The notes under the pieces: generated by a model
The model's input: only the letters and a program-made list of their open reading frames with translations
What the model was told of the DNA's origin: nothing
Database searches by the model: none
Shown here: piece after piece, positions 14,601-27,300 of the stretch
Position numbering within the stretch: position 1 is the stretch's first letter
How the letters are laid out: the number at the start of each line of letters is the position of its first letter
Program-made: the position numbers and the translations under genes
Origin: Syngnathus acus
Taxonomy: Eukaryota; Chordata; Actinopteri; Syngnathiformes; Syngnathidae
Assembly: GCF_901709675.1 (NCBI RefSeq)
Contig: NC_051091.1
Coordinates: forward strand, 11,194,967-11,258,966
Length of the DNA: 64,000 nt
Reading direction: 5' to 3'

Positions 14601-17600
14601 AACCAAACAATATAACCTAACTCAGGTCAAGTCACGTTTATTTACCCAGTCCTTCGTCCGTAAAAAAAAAAAAAAAAAGAAAGCATCTGAAAGGGCTTCA
14701 GAGGCACACAGTTCACACAAATCAACATCCCCTGCTCTAGGCATCCCTCCTGGGCAAGGGAAAAACTCTGAGAAAAGCCATTTGGGGGAAAATAGTGGAA
14801 ACCTTGAGAAGAAATTGCAAATGGAAAGTAAAACAGGCCAAAGTCCAGATGTCAGGGGGTAAGGCAGGACAAGAGACTTATTGGTGTGGTTGAACCAAAT
14901 ATGACCACATCGAGTAAGACTCAAATCAAGATTCAACATTTCTCCTGAGATAGCTGCTCTGATTTCTGTGGGTGAGGCGTTCCAAAGTACTGGACTTCGA
15001 CCCGAGAATGCTCGAGACGCAATAGCTGTCTACTAACTAACCACGCTCACTAACGAGATCTATAATTCCGTTTTTTCTTTCATGACAAAAACTCATTATA
15101 ACTGCTTTCAGAATCCGGAGCATCTTGAAGCAACTGGAGGACAAAGATGTTGACTTTGAGGATATCAAAAAGAATCTGGATTTGACAGCATCGCTATTGG
15201 AGGCTGTTTATCTGGATGGAAGCAGGTAGAAAAATATTCACCATGGTGGCATTGTGAAGTTCTTGAAATTTTGTTGGAATTGCCTCACTGGGGTAAAAAG
15301 ATCACCAATCAATATGCATTTAGTGTGCGTGTGTGTGTGTTTCTGTGTGTGCGTCAGGCAGTGCTTGGAGTCTGAAGATGACCTCCAGCAGCTTCAGTCT
15401 GATGGCGTTCCCGCGGAGGTTACCGATTGGCTGGCATCAACGTTTACCCAAAGAGCCCGACCGCCGAGACGGCGGTCAGACGAGAAGCCCAAGTTTCGTA
15501 GCATCGTGCACGCAGTGCAGGCTGGAATATTTGTGGAGAGGTATGACTTTTGTTCCTTTGTTTTTTTAGCTACAATTTCTCGATCATATCGGACCATTAG
15601 CATAAATAATAACACTAGCTATTCACATCAACAGTCATTGAGCAGAAATTGATCCCAAAATGGTTCGATGAAAGTCAGCTATGGGAACTACAAGTGACAA
15701 GTCAATCACAAGGCACAAAGGGGGGGAAAAAAAAAAAAAAAAAAAAATTTCAACACTGCGCAGGTATCAAATACATACTGGCTTCACAAAGGTCAGCCAT
15801 GATTGATTTGTTCTAAATAAATACCAGAGCGACCATTCAAATTCACATTCAAACCTACAGTCAGGTTGAACATGAATCGATCCCATGCTCAAAGCAAGAA
15901 ATTCAGCTTTGTCTCAGTTGATGCACAGGACAGTGAAACACTGACCCCAGTATCCCCTCAAAAACATCCTCACCAAAGTGTATGGGGATTTATATAAATT
16001 ATAAACACCTTCTGAGACGAGCTCGCTGCACAGTCTCAGTATGTGAACTTGAAGTGAACTCAACATAAACATTGCATTATTCCAGAATGTTCAAGAAGGC
16101 CTACACGGCTGCGATGCCAGACCAACCAGCCGCAGTCGTAAAGTGTCTGAGGGTAAGCCACCAAAGCATCTTCTGAGCACAGCACAAGTGCCAATAATCC
16201 TGTGCCATCCTTTTTTTCTCCTTAGGACGTTGACCGCTGGAGTTTTGACGTGTTTGCCTTGAACGCAGCCAGCTCTGATCACGCACTACAAACTCTCTTC
16301 TTTGAGCTGGTCACCAGATATGGTCTCAACAGTCGCTTCAAGGTCTTTTTTTTTTTTTTTTTTTTCCAGTCTTTTTGATCATACACAACACGAAGCCAAT
16401 TCTCCGATTAGTACATTTTAATTAGGAACAGCAAACGCTTATCTGGCTTGCATGCAATGTTACGCAATGTTACCAAATGTTACCAAAGTTGCGCGCGTCG
16501 AGCGAACGCAGTGACGCTGACGCGCACCACGCACACATATTACATTTCTAAAAGTATTCCTTCATTTCCACGTCTAATTTAATCTAAAGACAGGTCACCA
16601 AACAATTCCACTCACCTTTGACGAGACGCTGCAGGTAACGCGCGACCGCCCCATTCGGGAAGTCCAAACATGGGGGTACTTTTGCGTTTCAGAGGTCAGG
16701 TGACTAGATGTTTTATTAAATGCGATATTTTCCATTATTTATGAGTGGGGACATTGTGGAACCAAATTTTAAAAACGTTATGACTTAATTAAATGACCTA
16801 GGTGCTAAAATAAAACAATCAAACCGGGGACGATTTTATCTGTGTCACAAACATCTAGATTCAATAACATGTTCTATTCTGATAAATTGGTAGTTCTATT
16901 TTATTTTATTTTATACCAACTTTATTATTTATTCCTTGCAGTATCAGACACGTGGATTGTATTAGATTTCTCTAGAATGTTTATTGAAACATTACACTTG
17001 CACATTGCGCAACACCAGACATAACTTGATCAGAACACAGTCCGTGGAAAAGGGCATCAAGCAATTGATTGATTTTTTTTTTTTTCTAGATTCCCATCTC
17101 GAGCCTGACGCTGTTCCTGTCTGCTGTGGAGAGAGGATACTCCAAACACGACAACCCGTACCACAGCCACGTGCACGCCGCCGACGTCACCCAGACCATG
17201 CACTGCCTACTCTTGCGAACCGGTCTAGTGGTACAAAATCAAGATTAAGACTTTGAGCATTTATGACCAAGCAAATAAAGACCAAGACTTTGAAAAATAA
17301 TGAATCTATTCAGGATAAGGATCAAGACCAGTTTAGACCAAGTTAGCCCAAGAATTTAAGAAAGATCAAGATCAAGGCCTTAAAACCAAGATAAGACTGA
17401 GTAGTTAAGACCAAGTCAAGACTGAGACTGAAGAGTTAGGACCAATTGGAAACTGAGACTTTGAGAGATGACGACAAAGCATTTTTGACAGCATGATCAT
17501 GTCAAGGCCAAAACTTTGACGAGTCAAGACTTTAGACTTTAAGGCGATAGGACCATGTCAAGATTGTGATTCAAGAAAGTTAAGACAAGGTCAAGACCAA

Positions 17601-19802
17601 GATGATGTTAAGACCAAGTCTTGTCTATTACCATAAAATAAAATGCTAAATGATCACTCCATTGTTGTGTTTCTCACAATCAGCACTGGCTAACGGAGCT
17701 GGAGGTGATGGCGTCACTCTTCGCCGCAGCCATTCACGACTACGAGCATACGGGGACCACCAACAACTTCCACATCCACACAAAGTAAGCCGTTTTTCAC
17801 TGAACATTTACTCCGCCCTCGGCCAAACCCAAAGCGTCTATTTGCGTACTTGCACGTTATTTTATGGTTTATTTTATATCATCAGGTCAGAGTTTGCACT
17901 GATCTACAACGACCGGTCGGTGCAGGAAAGTCACCATCTGAGCGCAGCCTTCCGCCTCCTGCAGGACGAGCAAATGAATATCTTCATTCATTTGAGTCGA
18001 GAGGAGTGGATGTAAGTTATTTTCTATTTTCAAAAGGTCTGCGGAAATGAAAGACTCGTCTTTGTCCCACAGGGAGTTACGTTCTCTTGTCATCGAGATG
18101 GTACTGTCCACAGACATGTCCTCTCACCTCCTCCAAGTGAAAGCCATGAAATCATCTTTGCAGCAACAAGAACGGTAACGCCGCTCACATTTAAGGACTC
18201 TCGCGAGCGCCAAACCAACATTGTTTTCTCGTCTGATAGGATCGAGAAATCCAAAGCTTTATCACTGTTGCTCCACACGGCTGACATCAGCCATCCGTCC
18301 AAACCTTGGTCTCTGCACTCTAGATGGACCAAAGCCCTGATGGAGGAGTTCTTCAGGCAGGTAGGAGCATGGCAAAACCTGTTTTTGTGAATTTCTCCAA
18401 ATTTTGACATTTTGCTTTTCAAAATTACTATTTTATTCATTTAAAGAAAAACATCTAATCCAATAATGCCTTTTATTGTCAAAATACTCACTTTTTGTTT
18501 GATCAAATTTGGACATTTTTCTTATAAGATTATGACTCAATTCTCGTGCAATTTCGACTTTATTCTTCTCTCCTAAGATGACATCATTTGTTTGCAACTT
18601 TATTCTTCATTACATTTTTCTTACGACACCACAACATCATTGTCTTGATAAAATATTTAAATATCCCAAATAGACTAGCACTTTGAAATGCAAATTCACG
18701 TCAAGATTTCGCCAACTGTGAATTGGCAAGTCTGTTCCCGTCACTGGGCGCTTTTGTTCTGCTTTTTTTTTCCCAAATAGAAAAGAGGAGGCGGACTGTG
18801 TAACCTCGCTGTTTCTCTTTTGGAACTATACAAGAAAAGCCTGTTCAGTGTTTTTCCTACTATGAAAAAAAAAGAAGAAAAAGCACTTTCGATGTATCAC
18901 ATAAGCTTGGTGTAGTTATTTTGAGGCTTGGAGTGGGATGCCCTTTAAGATATATCTGTTGGTTGTCTCTTTTACCATGGGGAGGGTGATAGAGAGGCAG
19001 AGCTCGGCCTGCCCTTCTCGCCCCTGTGTGATCGAAAAAGTACCCTGGTGGCGGAATCCCAGATTGGTACGTTCAACAAGCAAAAAGCAAAACGCCTAAA
19101 TAACATCGCCCATAAGGTGGATATTCTTTCCATGTAGGTTTTATCGACTTTATCGTCTACCCGACATTCTCCCTACTGACGGACATGGCAGAGAAGATTG
19201 TGGTTCCTCTGGTGGAGGAGAACCCGGGTCCACCGGACCCCTGTAACAGACACAGGTACACTGGCATTACCTTCGCCATTTTTAAATTGGATACTATGAT
19301 CTATGATCGAGCAAACGTTTAAATCGGGGGCCCAGTCGCAAGACAAGGTGGAGCAAAATTGGCCTCTGCACACATCTGGCTCAAGTTTGGTCTACGGCTT
19401 TTGTGTGGTATTTGTTGGAATACTAGTAATGTGTGGAAGGAGAGCTCCAGAGGACTGCAGTGGAGTCTGGCTCATATCACGGCCGAGCTGGTGAGCTTCC
19501 GTTCGACGTGGACGCGTCATACCGACGACAACAAGCTCAAGTGGAAAGACGGAGGATCAAACGGTACTTTCAGCACCGTACGGCGTTGTACATTACAATA
19601 ATTTGACCTAACTTGAGCTTTAAGCAAAGCAATGTATTTCACAGCATAGCTCCATTAAAAAAAAAAAAAAAAAAAGAAATCCAATGATTTTTCTAACCCT
19701 ACAGGATTCTCAGAAACCAAAGAGGCAAAAGAGCAGCAAGGCGCAGCAGAGGAGCAATCGCACAAATCCCAGCAGGATGCCAGCAAACACACAAAGCAGT
19801 AG
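11651..19802 (+). CDS. pde1b: Calcium/calmodulin-dependent 3',5'-cyclic nucleotide phosphodiesterase 1B
   Basis: Hydrolyses cAMP and cGMP when activated by Ca2+/calmodulin; cytosolic. Fourteen coding exons: 11651-11703, 15112-15225, 15358-15540, 16086-16152, 16226-16342, 17090-17230, 17684-17784, 17886-18011, 18073-18174, 18240-18360, 18985-19066, 19138-19255, 19445-19563, 19705-19802. They total 1542 bases, 513 residues, against about 516 in human PDE1B2. The first exon encodes [18 protein letters not shown], matching the short PDE1A/PDE1B2 N-terminus that leads into the calmodulin-binding region. The block [20 protein letters not shown] is PDE1-specific. The catalytic domain shows YHSHVHAAD (proton-donor H203, metal H207), [10 protein letters not shown] (H243, D244) and HTADISHP (D350). 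PDE1B rather than 1A or 1C is chosen from nckap1l/ppp1r1a synteny and [14 protein letters not shown] context. The acceptor before 18985 has a weak pyrimidine tract. ATTAAA lies at 20020. Confidence 0.93.
11704..15111 (+). other. Large first coding intron of pde1b
   Basis: A 3.4-kb intron, mostly AT-rich with A/T homopolymer runs near 12899, 12992 and 14657. Around 13510-13740 the sequence is less simple and more GC-balanced than its surroundings; it could hold an intronic control element, but I cannot show that. An interspersed repeat lies at about 14625-15060. Confidence 0.6.
14625..15060 (-). repeat. Putative interspersed repeat in pde1b intron 1
   Basis: The stretch contains phrases that recur in teleost dispersed repeats: an AAAAACTC/GAGAAAAGCC block and a GGAAACCTTGAGAAGAAATTGCA block, followed by GGACTTCGACCCGAGAATGCTCGAGA-like text. 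I recognise the pattern but cannot assign a family name. There is no target duplication or clear end. Confidence 0.4.
16614..16676 (-). other. Candidate antisense first exon in a CpG-dense intronic patch
   Basis: Within pde1b intron 5 (16343-17089), the patch from about 16485 to 16660 is unusually rich in CpG. On the minus strand an ATG (near 16671) opens a frame [18 protein letters not shown] that runs into a good donor (AAAG followed by GTGAGT) near 16614. I do not recognise the peptide and found no partner exon downstream. A noncoding antisense transcript or chance are equally possible. Confidence 0.25.
17236..17625 (+). repeat. Degenerate CAAGAC/AAGACCAAG tandem repeat
   Basis: A roughly 390-base block of pde1b intron 6 is built almost entirely from variants of AAGACCAAG, CAAGACTGAG and CAAGACTTTG. 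The plus strand is strongly purine-rich. Copies are short and diverged, so the array looks old. It contains no splice site used in the gene model. Confidence 0.7.
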
Positions 19803-21339
19803 ACTTGACTCCTTTGTTCTCCTCTATTTTTGTTTTCATTTCTTTCTTTCTCCCTCGCTCTTTTCTTTTTTTTTTATTCTTCCAATATAGCTGTTGAGCT
19901 GAACGTCACTGTTTGGAACAAAACCACATTACTGTTAGACTGTCTTATTTTTAATATTGTAATTTAATTATACTATTGCGTAACATGCTGGCCATGTTGT
20001 ACAATAACTAGAACATCTTATTAAATTAATTTACCAAACAACTTGTAGCAAGTATTTATTATTCTCTTACACTATGCCATTATATTGTACAGTTTGTAAA
20101 ATGCCTCAACCAATGCGTACTTTTAAGGCTTACCCGGAAGTGTCTGCTTGTAGTCTTAAGTTGCTGCAATACCCCTCAACGAAAGCCACCATATTTATGA
20201 AAAATGTATGCTTTTCGTGCTTCCGGCTCATAGTTCAATGAATTATTAATACACGGGGCCTATTTTTAGGAGAGTCACCCTCAATGAACCACACGGGCAC
20301 TGGCGCGTGATTGCAAAAACTTCAACTTTCTCTTCTTTCTAGTAAGAAATCATAACACATCATCAATTTCAACATTTTATTGTATCAAACACATTTTGAT
20401 AACTCATCGATTCAAGTAAGCTTGGAACAAATTCAGTTTAAAATACCATTTTTAACATGACAAAAACTACAGAATCCATAAATACACTGCCAAAAAAGCA
20501 ATTTATTTTTTTTAATTTTACTGTGATGCAGTGTAAATGTGATGGGTGTGGAAAGATTGTCACAATCTCCATATTAATTTCAATTAGGAGGAATTTGTAA
20601 TGTTCTGATTGCTTGGACAAAGGAATATCAGCCTGCTATTTAAAATGGGTTTGTGCCATTGAAAACAAAGCGCAGTAAACTCTACTGGTACCATGCGAGA
20701 AGATGTTTTATGAAATGGATTTACATCAGAAAAAATTAAATAAAACAAGCAAAGTTACTTACTTCCTTGAGACTAATTCCTTTTAAGACAAACTTAAATG
20801 CCACAAGGTGGCGCCAAAGACAATTATAGAAAACGTACCACTGCATCTATTCATACACAATCTATTCTACACTTTCCTAGTTCGCTTTGCGGTTCCGTCT
20901 ATCGGGTGTTATCAAAGGGTGAGTTATTTGACTTTGAGCGTGGACTTTATACTTTTATGCCAATTAAGAATGTTAAAACAAAACTTGGACTATTGCTACT
21001 CGCGACTACGTTGAAAGTGATACGTTTAATGAGGTACGAACGCGGTGTTATTGCTTTGATGGAACAATCGCAGACATCATGGCACACTATAATGAGCGTT
21101 TTGAATTGGGGAGATGGGAATTAACGAAGCAAAACACAAGGATCCGTTTGGAACTGTATGGCTGTGTATGAATATTATTTTGTGGCTGGTAACTTAGGCC
21201 CTGAAGGATTGTCCTGATGTGGCTAGAACGTGAGTCTGCACACACAATTCTTGTCAGTGTGTGTGGAGCTGGTTGAATTGAAGGAGCAGCATTTACAACG
21301 TACACACGAGCGCTTTCATTAATTCTTTTCATCTTCTAT
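19803..21339. other. Convergent intergenic region, pde1b / ppp1r1a
   Basis: Holds the pde1b 3'UTR (ATTAAA at 20020-20025) and the presumed 3'UTR of the opposing ppp1r1a gene. A 108-codon ORF at 20798-21124 (+) shows no motif I recognise and no splice or regulatory context, so I do not call it a gene. Confidence 0.5.
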
Positions 21340-24300
21340 TTATTTTTCTGTCCCTGGGCAGAGATTCATTGTCTTCTCGACGGCTGGCTGACTGGTGCTG
21401 CACGTCGCCGTCTTTTTGGCTGTAAAATACAGACAGGCATGACAGTCAGTCTTGGCCATTTTAAGGAATTCTATACAGTACTTTACTGTAAAACATATCT
21501 CATATTAGTTATTAAGAAAATTTTGGGGTTGACTCCCACTTTAAGCGTTTTACACTGGTCCTTATTTGGGTGATTCAAAGCATTGTGCTAACTAACAAAC
21601 TATTTTCAATTTTTAATGCAGTTACTCCGACAGTGCATGACACTATTTCTGGCGTTAACTTCTGATACAAACAAGATAGCAATTTGCTCCGTACAAAAAG
21701 TTAAACACTCACAAGCTGGCAATGCCTTGAGGACAACACAGTCTTGCCTTTAGCGTACATTTTCCCACCACGAGGACGGACGAAGGCAGAATGTGTGTCA
21801 CCACAATGAATGTTAATTAAGTTTCCATTGACATTGTTGCCTAGGTGTTGTCATGCACTTTCAAGGCAATGCTCTAACACTGTCATACACACTTTGCTCA
21901 CAAATGAATAAAATCCAGAGGAAATTGATCCTTTGTTTTGCAAAATAAGTATAGAGCTAACGTTGATGCAATCAAACTTTCTGGAACGCTGTTACGTTCC
22001 TCTTATTTACCTGCTTGTGCGTTGTTGAGCTGTGATGAAGGATCTGACAAAGCGACCCTGGAGCGGTCGTCGTCTTCCTTAGAGAGGGGGAACTCCAATC
22101 CGTCGACGGTCGCTTCTGAAAGACTCTCCCTGGAGAACTCCGCTGCAAACGCAAAATAAAGGGTGTCAAGATAGTTGAGCGGCGAGGTTCACGCTCATTA
22201 GATGCACATTATGTGCTTGATCAATACCGCTTGACATTTATGTGTTACTGTATTTACTCACGCTGGGTCTATTTACAAGGGTCCACATTGAGGACACAAG
22301 GCTATCTCATCATTAATACACTGTGCAAAAACAAAATACACCAGTATTATCAGCTTCGACATCACAATTCAAATCGGCCATGTTATTGCATTATTTTACA
22401 CTTTCAATAGAATAACGACATTGTCTCTTTTTTTTTTTTTTTAATTGATTGTACCACAACAGAATATGATCGCCATGACAATATTTTCCCAATACAAATA
22501 TCATCATGACTCACACTATCAAAATGTTATTTCCTTGCTACCAATGGCATTATGATACAATACTTACAAAACTGTATTTGCACAATACCTTTCCCATGCC
22601 AATGGTATCACGATACATTTGTATGTTACGATATCTTGATGCAGGAACACTCATGACATCACTAAACCAAACCGTATCCTGATATTATGATATATATAAT
22701 ATTATGATACAAAACAGGAGAAAAGACAGAGGCACACAGTATATGTTGGCTTCAGAGATACAAGCCTCGTGATGCATTAAGGCAGGGCAATTACTAGTTT
22801 CATGTGCAGGCTATGGGCTGCACTGTGTGACCATCTGCTGATCTGCTATTAAAGTGAATTACTGAGATGGAGCTCTAGCGTGCGCTCTCTGTCACTTAAG
22901 CAAGGACACAACGTCTGTATACGGAGGAGGAGATACTGGCACGAATGAGTAAGCTCATCATGCATTTGCATAGCCCGTTCTCCATTGGAATTTAGAAAAT
23001 TGATAAAATCATTTATTAACTGAGCAAGTAAACACTTTGATATATTTTTTATTTGCCTAGTTTGTTAAAACTTGACCAGATTTATGACAAAACCGCCATT
23101 ATAAATGGGGACAAACTATATTTCTTTTTAAATCGCATAAGGCAAAATAAGAGCAACTCAGATGTCTGCCATCTAGTGGTGATTGGTAACATTACAACTT
23201 AAAACTACAGTCAACCTCTGCATTTGTGAATAAAATCCTAAACACATATCCATGCTATCTTTTTATTGACTTTGAACTTACCCTCCATTTGGCAACGCAG
23301 CTTCTCAAAAGCCTCAGCAGTGGCCTCATCATCCCGTGGGAGCTCCTCCCCCGGGGCCATTGAATCCGGGCTGGGCCTGTCCGACAAACAACTCTCGGAG
23401 GAGCACTCGTCAGCGCCTCCTTGCTGCTGCCTGTATAGGTGATGCTCTACCAGAAACTGCAGCTCTGGGAGCAAGCAAAGGAGAAGGCTCAAGGTTAACA
23501 CAGTGGGAAAAGGATGCTGAGAGATTGTTTGCAGAATGGAGAAGGAGGAAGCCGTTGGGGAGAAGAGTGGGTTGAGATGAAGGAGAGAGGATTAACGCAG
23601 GGAATTAGAGATGGTGAGGTGTTTAGAAACCCACCACGTCAAAAATAATCTGATAAGATTCTTAAAAACAACATTAACCCCTGGTCATGAGTGAAGGGGA
23701 TGCTTGAAACTACTCTTAATCGCCTTGGAGTGGAAACATATCTCTTATCCGCTTAAGGCTGCCTAGCGAGGAAGCTAAATAAAAATAATAAAAAACATTT
23801 TTCGTTTTCTATTTAATTAGGTGTAATCAGGGCATGACAGAAATTCTTAAGGTAAGTGTAATACTTTTTAATATCTTTTAAGAACTTTTCAGTATTTGCT
23901 CAAAGCAACGCAACTGCCTGCTATTTTCGATGGTTACTACGGGCAACTACAAATATTAATTATCACATTGAATTGGACGTTTTAATAAACTCATGAAGCG
24001 ATCTATAGCTGTAACATACAATTTAATATCTTTTGATTGCTATGTGGAGATTGAGGTCAAAGCAATGAGATATATCACCATGGATAAACACACACGCACG
24101 CACGCACACACGCACACATACACACACACACGCACACACATCACTTACCTTTCATTGTGGGCGTTCCTTTTTGTCCTTTCCGCCGCTGTAGAGGAGAGTT
24201 CAGCAAGGCGGCCTTGAAAATAAAAAATATACTGTCTATATTAAAAAATACAATTATCAATAAAACAAATGTGGGGTTTTTTTGGTTTATTTCTGTGATG

Positions 24301-27300
24301 GAAAGCATGACTAAAAGTACCTTGTACAGTGTGTTAGGCAGACGGTCTTCATCTATTTCTGTGAGAGGGAATCAAACATGATAACATTAATTCAGATTAA
24401 GAAACAGAAGACTGAACAAATACAGTTAATTCAGTTTTTTTATTATAAAAAGCCGACACTCTTGTTATAAAAAAAAGCAACTGAGCTAATGAGGTTGCAG
24501 AAGTGTACACACCCTCTTAAAACTGGGGTGTGTGCCTGTGTTCAGAATGAACCAATTAAATTCAAACAATGTGTTCGGTTCATGTTAATGGGAGTCAGCA
24601 GTACCTGCTAGAACTGAGAGAGCCTTTAATTAACCCAATTTATTAAAGTTCAGGTGTTCTAAAGAGCTTTTCCTGACAATATGTCTGATATGATCTGGCT
24701 TTGATTGAATTTGAAACTGTTTCTTATTCCCTCCACATTATCTAAAACGCCGGGTCCAGCCGAATAAAAAAAAAATCTCAAACATGACATTGCCACTAGC
24801 ATGCTTCTTTTAATTAGGTGTTTTATTTATTTATTTTAAATTATAATCAAAAGGTTACAAATTGCCATCAGCAGACCATAAGACATTTTTTTCTCAAATG
24901 TGTTTCTGAAAAAATAAAAAATTCAAAAAGAATTCAAACCAATGTTTACCTTATCTTCCATGATTCCCAAAGGGGTGTGCTGACTTTTTATATCCACAGT
25001 ACTATATTTTCATATTCACTATATTAGTATGTTTCTTCTCGGTCTTAAAATAAGGTTCATGGACTGAGCTGTGAAGCGAGTGACGTATCATATGACCACC
25101 AGGAAACAAAGAGGAGCTTTATATATAAAGTATGTGTCAGCAATTTAGGTCACATGACTGTAAGAAATGGAAAAATAAATATTTGTTGACTGGTGCTGAA
25201 AACATAACTGAGCACATGCGGTAGAACTTTTTCTAGGACAGCACGCTGTTGCTCGGCAACCTATGCATCCCGAAGGCAGAGTGCCAGTGTGCATACATTG
25301 CACCCACTTAAAAAGCCAGGCGCCTTTGGGTTTCTTAATTCGTCACTTGTTTGAAGCAGCCAACATACGCTTGGATCATCACGGATCAGTTGCGTTACGG
25401 CTTGCAATTTATGCTCGGCCTTATTTCTAGCGTGTCTGGCGAGTTTGGAAAGGTTTATAGCGCAATTACGGACGCAGTGACAAATCAGTGGCGAATGGAG
25501 GAGTCATTCAAATCAAATAAGGATTTATATTCCAGGAGGCTTGCCTGACATTAGTAACAATCAAAAGTAGAATTTATTTTAACATCTACCATGGCAATAA
25601 TTAATTGTAAAGAAAAAAATCATGACAGAAAGAAAAATGAGACTGGTCACAATGATTGTTTGAAATCTGAGCTCTCAAAGCATCGCGTGTCATCTACGGG
25701 AAGAGTGAGCAGCAGTGGCAGTAATAAGAGATGTGCAGATTACTAGTTGGGTTAAGAAACATGAAATATGGCTTGGGTATTGATGTCTATCCTAATTGCC
25801 TTCTCTGTGTGTCTCCGAGCCCATCTGCGCCCCCAAAGAAGTGGAGATAACGCCAGTAATGAAAGACTGGAGACTCCCAACTGACTAACTGGTGGACACA
25901 AAGCCAGATGAGAACACACACAAAAGCTTCTGCGTCATTTTTTTATTCAACATAGATGCTCTACTTAGCAGCCAAGTGGTGCTCCAGCTCAAGGTTTTTT
26001 TTTTCCTGAGCTCTAAAGGCAGTGGTAAGTGCTTCATATTTCTAGTGTTAGTTTATTTAGTTCACTAGTTGGTCAAATTTATTTAAAATGTAAGGGGTGT
26101 ACTCACCTGAGGTGTCAAATCCAGGTACAGGAAGTAGAAATTCTAGTTGTAGCCACAGGTGCCTCCAATTAAACAGCAGGTAAATGTGCTAGTTACCTGG
26201 AGCTACTTACCTGCTGGCTTAACTGAATAGAAGCAAACTGTGGTGGCTAAAGCCAAACATGTTTTTACTTCATAAGCTTGGATTTGACACTCATTTTTGT
26301 GAGATGATGTCATTTTAAGAAAACCATTTCCTTCTCTCATTTTGAAAATCCATTTAAAATACTGAAGTTGGTTCTTTGCCCAGTAATTGATGAAAACATC
26401 TAAACAAACTGATTTTTTTTTTTTTAACGCTTTGGTTTTTATGTTGCATCAATATCTCACCATCATGGTGGGTAAAAAAGAAAATCAAGTGCCATCTTGA
26501 CACATTTGGCATTGTCATTTAGGTTAAATGCCACTTGTGTGTACATCTGCAGCCTCTGATGGGTGTGTATTTTTGGGGGGAGGTTACAGGGTGTACACAA
26601 GGCAGTACAATAAATAATGCAGTGCTTCTGTGTGATTTGGGGCACGCCAGAACAGCTCGTCTACCCCCTCATCACGGTATCAGTTGCTTCCCCATCCCCC
26701 CAAGCATCATCCTCCGCCAACACCAGTCTGGATCAATGCAGCTGTTCCAGCCTTGTGACCAATATTTCACATTGTAGGTCAATCTGCTTTCATTTGGAGA
26801 AAATAACTAAAAAAAAGAACAATGTTTTTTCTTCGCAAACAATGCAATATTAAGAGTTTGAGCCATGTATTACTGAAGTGAAGCGTTTATAAAATTACTG
26901 ATCTTTTACTGAGGTTAAATTTTACATTCAGTTGCGTCACGTCCTAACTAAATTGAACCATAAGTTTGCTCTCACAAATCTTTAGTAGGATTTAGTAGGA
27001 AAACCTTTTACTAGCTAGGAAGCTAATAAATATGTGATGAAATTTAATATGACCTAAACTATCCTCTATTCCATTTATATTCATTCAAAACATAATAGCG
27101 CCGTCTGTTTTCAGCAAAATGAACACCCACGCCTCACTCAACCACTTGACACACAACACACACACACACAGACACACACACACACACACACACACACGTA
27201 CACACACAAGGTGCTACAACAACAGAAGCAGCAACAAGCAGGTCAGAGCTGACTCGTGTAGAACAAGAGAAGCCTCCAGAGGAGCGCTGTTGTGTTTGAT

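Noticed and set aside
20798-21124. 108-codon ORF as a small gene between pde1b and ppp1r1a
   Set aside because: No recognisable motif, not spliced, and lies where the two convergent 3'UTRs would be.
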